DNA of 64,000 nucleotides, from positions 101,481 through 165,480 of the forward strand of contig JAAXKB010000028.1 of the NCBI GenBank assembly GCA_012269545.1. The letters run 5' to 3'. The notes under the pieces were generated by a model. The model was not told the origin of the DNA. It saw only the letters and a list, made by a program, of their open reading frames with translations, and ran no database searches. A program made the translations under genes and the position numbers. This document shows, in pieces, positions 61,806-64,000 of this stretch. Source of the DNA: Gammaproteobacteria bacterium (GTDB taxonomy: Bacteria; Pseudomonadota; Gammaproteobacteria; Pseudomonadales; Azotimanducaceae). The number at the start of each line of letters is the position of its first letter. Position 1 is the stretch's first letter.

Positions 61806-62867
61806 TCAATCTCCGCCTGCTGAACTGGCGGCTTCCGCGTCCTGCTCCAGCAATCGCGCCCCACGCATGATGTTACCTAAGGCGTAATTACCCTCGTGAC
61901 AGGCGTATTCGTAAACCTTAGCGTCGGTCCTGGGCCAAGGAAAGTCTCCCTCCCAAGCCGAAGTCCATACGGTAGGATCCTCGACGCGAAAACTGTAGAG
62001 AAGTGACCCATCCTTGTCTTTCTTGAATCGCTCAATGACACGCAAGTTTTCGTCGGCACCGCCCAGCGCAGGATTAGATACAAAATTTATTGTATCGACG
62101 ACCAACGTATCGCCCTCCCAACGACCAACAGAATCACCCATCCAAGTACGCATATGACTCGGACGATGCTGCGCATTAAGGCGGATGACGCGGGCATCGT
62201 GAACCATTTCCGTCAAAATCATCACGTGGGAATCGGTTTGCACAATACGCTTAAGGTTGTTGTACAGCACTGGCAGCATGGGTGGGCCACCCACCGAACC
62301 AAAACCCAGCAAACAACGCTCGGCCAGCGGCCGCAGCTCCATGTCATCGTATGGGCCCTGACCGCCCTCTTCGACCCACCAAGCGGTGCCTTGGTTCGGA
62401 CGGTAGTTGCGATAGCGGGCAGCTCTGGCCTTCTTGCCTGCGGGTGTCAGCTCCGGCAGACGCCCATTTGCAGGCTTGGTGATGATCGAGGTGCGGAACT
62501 TTCCGTCAACGGCAAAAGTGGTATCGCCGTTGTCGATCCAGAACGCATTGTAGCCGCCCACATTTCCGGCTGCGCCGGGCGAGCCGTCGCCACCCGCAGG
62601 CGGAGCCTCCCGGTTCGGGTCACTGGCTTGATTATCAGCTGCCTTCCGTCGCTGGTCGGCCATGCGGATGTCTTCCGCCTCTTCGCGGCTTAAATATGTG
62701 TTGCTGCCAAAGGCCACCGGGCGTTGCAGCGGCGTCAAAGTGGCCAGATCATAAGTACCGGTTAGATCTGGTGTGTTGGCGGCGTGCAGACTCGTGCCAC
62801 AGCCCATTAGCAACAACAGCGCGCCCACAGCGGCAGCATTCAAAGACTTGCTCAATCTTATTTGCAT
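61806..62867 (-). CDS. Exported lipoprotein of unknown function, related to the next gene upstream
   Basis: 353 residues from ATG 62867, with AAGGGG eight bases before. The signal GALLLLMGCG gives a lipidation Cys at about residue 24. The mature part has a Gly/Pro-rich linker (APPAGGDGSPGAAGNVGG), a region EKGQ-like WVEEGGQGPYDDMELRPLAERCLLGFG, read in parts, and the motif MGDSVGRWEGDTLVVDTINF followed by VIERFKKDKDGSLLYSFRVEDP. The last motif matches the upstream gene, so the two are paralogous. Function unknown. Confidence 0.82.
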   Translation of the reverse strand: MQIRLSKSLNAAAVGALLLLMGCGTSLHAANTPDLTGTYDLATLTPLQRPVAFGSNTYLSREEAEDIRMADQRRKAADNQASDPNREAPPAGGDGSPGAAGNVGGYNAFWIDNGDTTFAVDGKFRTSIITKPANGRLPELTPAGKKARAARYRNYRPNQGTAWWVEEGGQGPYDDMELRPLAERCLLGFGSVGGPPMLPVLYNNLKRIVQTDSHVMILTEMVHDARVIRLNAQHRPSHMRTWMGDSVGRWEGDTLVVDTINFVSNPALGGADENLRVIERFKKDKDGSLLYSFRVEDPTVWTSAWEGDFPWPRTDAKVYEYACHEGNYALGNIMRGARLLEQDAEAASSAGGD

Positions 62868-62883
62868 CTTTGTCACCCCTTCG

Positions 62884-63717
62884 TTAACGAGGCAGTGGAT
62901 TGCGACGCCACTGACCAAACATCAACTCTTCCACGAATTCAACGCACTTGAATTCCATCAGTTGGGCGTTCTCTTCCATTCTGCGGTAGAGCGGCAGCCG
63001 AATGGTCCAAGGCTCGGTAAACGTCACCGGATCCTCGATCGTGGCCTCGTACATCAGATGATACGGGCTCATGGGTGTGAACCGCTCGGTAACCTTCATC
63101 TGATCGCTGTGATGGTTGCCGGCGCGATCAAACCAAGTGCTGTCGTATTGCCCCGTAACCTCAACGACCAGCGTGTCGCCTTCCCAGCGACCGGCAGACC
63201 ATCCCATCCAGCTGTCCACCGGCGCTTCGCCCGGGTCATCCATATAAACCTCTCGCACGGCCCCTGCGTACTGGTAGGCCATAAAAATCGAGTCGGCGCT
63301 TTGAAATATTTGGAACGGTTGAGGCATGTAGGTGGCGCGCGGAATCCCGGGCAAATAACACTTAATCTCCGGGTCTCGGTCCAGCCAATTTGCTTTGTTT
63401 TCAAGCTTTTTAGCTAACCCCTCTTCGGTGTAGGGTATTTTCCCGCCAACCACCACACCCATCCCCGGAGGCACGGCGCCGACAGCACCCAGATACAGTG
63501 TTTTTACTGAGGGAAGCGGCCCATGAGGACCTTCTCGCAGCTGCAGCGAGTGGCTCGCTGTATGCATTTCGATATCGTAGTGCGCCGAACCCAGCGCCTG
63601 CCATATTCCGTTCAAATCTGGGTGGATTCCATCGGCTCCTCTCGGCGCTTTGTAATCCTGCGCTATCGAGGACGCCGCCATCCCCAACAGAGCACTTAAA
63701 ATCAACAAAATTCGCAT
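62884..63717 (-). CDS. Exported protein of unknown function, paralogue of the lipoprotein downstream
   Basis: A 277-residue protein with a signal peptide (MRILLILSALLGMAASSIAQ) and AGGGG six bases before ATG 63717. HPDLNGIWQALGS near the mature N-terminus is a DxxGxW-type start shared by related proteins; MGWSAGRWEGDTLVVEVTGQ and KVTERFTPMSPYHLMYEATI, EDPVTFTEPW match its neighbour. The stop is 16 bases before the next start. Such proteins are seen in pairs in many environmental bacteria without an assigned role. Confidence 0.83.
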   Translation of the reverse strand: MRILLILSALLGMAASSIAQDYKAPRGADGIHPDLNGIWQALGSAHYDIEMHTASHSLQLREGPHGPLPSVKTLYLGAVGAVPPGMGVVVGGKIPYTEEGLAKKLENKANWLDRDPEIKCYLPGIPRATYMPQPFQIFQSADSIFMAYQYAGAVREVYMDDPGEAPVDSWMGWSAGRWEGDTLVVEVTGQYDSTWFDRAGNHHSDQMKVTERFTPMSPYHLMYEATIEDPVTFTEPWTIRLPLYRRMEENAQLMEFKCVEFVEELMFGQWRRNPLPR

Positions 63718-63953
63718 CGAGATCCCCTACTGATTTGTTGTGAAGCAGGCAGATGCTCCCACCGCAACATACGCCCGTCAAGAAGTCTGTCGTGCAGCAA
63801 GGATTGATTCGTAGCGGCTGTTGGCCCTTGCCCATACGACGGCAAGCCTGGCGGGAGCATGCTTGATTCGCAGGAGAACCAAGCTCACCATAACGAAACG
63901 GGGAGCGTCAGCTCGAACACTCAGGTTTACCGATCAAAAAAATGGAGAACTCA
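63718..63953. other. Divergent gap before a short-chain dehydrogenase gene
   Basis: About 236 bases between the exported-protein operon (minus) and the SDR gene (plus). It should hold both promoters; no clear operator or coding frame was seen. Confidence 0.5.
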
Positions 63954-64000
63954 ATGGGATTACTGGATGGAAAAGTAGCGATTGTCACAGGAGCTGGCGG
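63954..64000 (+). CDS. Short-chain dehydrogenase/reductase (partial, 5' end only)
   Basis: ATG 63954, preceded by GGAGAA, begins MGLLDGKVAIVTGAGG, the Rossmann strand and the start of the TGxxxGxG NAD(P)-binding motif of the SDR family. The rest lies beyond the window, so class and substrate are unknown. Confidence 0.8.
   Translation, partial: MGLLDGKVAIVTGAG

Noticed and set aside
62773-63417. A 214-codon plus-strand frame opposite the exported-protein genes
   Set aside because: The minus-strand genes have signal peptides and shared motifs; the plus frame spans two of them and has no ribosome site.
1-64000. Search by eye for tRNA, rRNA, CRISPR arrays and complete insertion sequences
   Set aside because: No cloverleaf-like T-loop sequences in gaps, no regularly spaced repeats and no transposase with terminal repeats were found.

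Overview
This window looks like chromosome of a Gram-negative gammaproteobacterium, probably a marine-type, aerobic, heterotrophic lineage close to the Cellvibrionales (inference). The basis is an imuA-type SOS mutagenesis gene behind an E. coli-like LexA box, a type II secretion operon, an ETF/ETF-QO/acyl-CoA dehydrogenase set, a 67K-type SppA, an oxygen-dependent HemF, and a two-component pair resembling the marine proteobacterial dedicated-sortase regulators. Genes are dense with short gaps, and many are translationally coupled by ATGA, GTGA or TGATG overlaps. I see no rRNA, tRNA, CRISPR array, prophage or intact insertion sequence, so most of the window is ordinary core and accessory chromosome.

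Layout. 1-7.5 kb: partial imuA (minus) with its LexA box, glutathione reductase, an exported alkaline phosphatase, an AGCS sodium/amino-acid symporter with an unusual inserted domain, and SppA. 7.6-10.7 kb: an isolated MurF-type ligase followed by a MoaA-type radical SAM protein, then a DUF1285 protein. 10.8-15.7 kb: ETF-QO divergent from etfBA, then pyrB. 15.9-23.6 kb: gspE-F-G-H-I-J-K-L-M, without gspC, gspD or gspN. 23.8-26.4 kb: a lipoprotein gene, an AT-rich gap, and an MBL-fold hydrolase paired with a cyclic-nucleotide-binding-domain protein. 26.5-30.8 kb: two acyl-CoA dehydrogenases, hemF and a BON lipoprotein. 30.8-34.6 kb: an SMP-30 lactonase-like gene overlapping a TctC-TctB-TctA transporter. 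34.6-42.6 kb: orphan ExbD, threonine aldolase, a phosphopantetheinyl transferase with a nucleoside transporter, a CPT-like kinase, an exported propeller-like protein, a sirtuin with an APH-fold kinase, and a PnuC/NadR-type kinase salvage pair.

43.1-50.3 kb holds the most unusual signalling content: a PdsR/PdsS-like two-component system with no sortase in sight, and an operon coding for an exported MORN-repeat protein and a membrane-spanning Ser/Thr-kinase-like protein with an atypical catalytic loop and a repeat-bearing tail. 50.3-59.8 kb: TauE/SafE permease, pyruvate kinase, a nuclease-helicase fusion coupled to a FAN1-like VRR-NUC nuclease, a small unknown gene, rmuC and a D-2-hydroxyacid dehydrogenase. 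59.9-64 kb: an MFS transporter, a three-gene operon for exported proteins (two related to each other, one DUF6152), and the first codons of a short-chain dehydrogenase.

Functional themes are electron flow from acyl-CoA oxidation to quinone (ACADs, ETF, ETF-QO), organic acid and nucleoside uptake and salvage, protein secretion, DNA damage repair and tolerance (ImuA, FAN1 with helicase, RmuC), and membrane-to-periplasm signalling. The best candidates for something little described are the kinase/MORN operon, the MBL/CNBD pair, the sortase-less PdsRS-like pair and the three-gene exported-protein operon.
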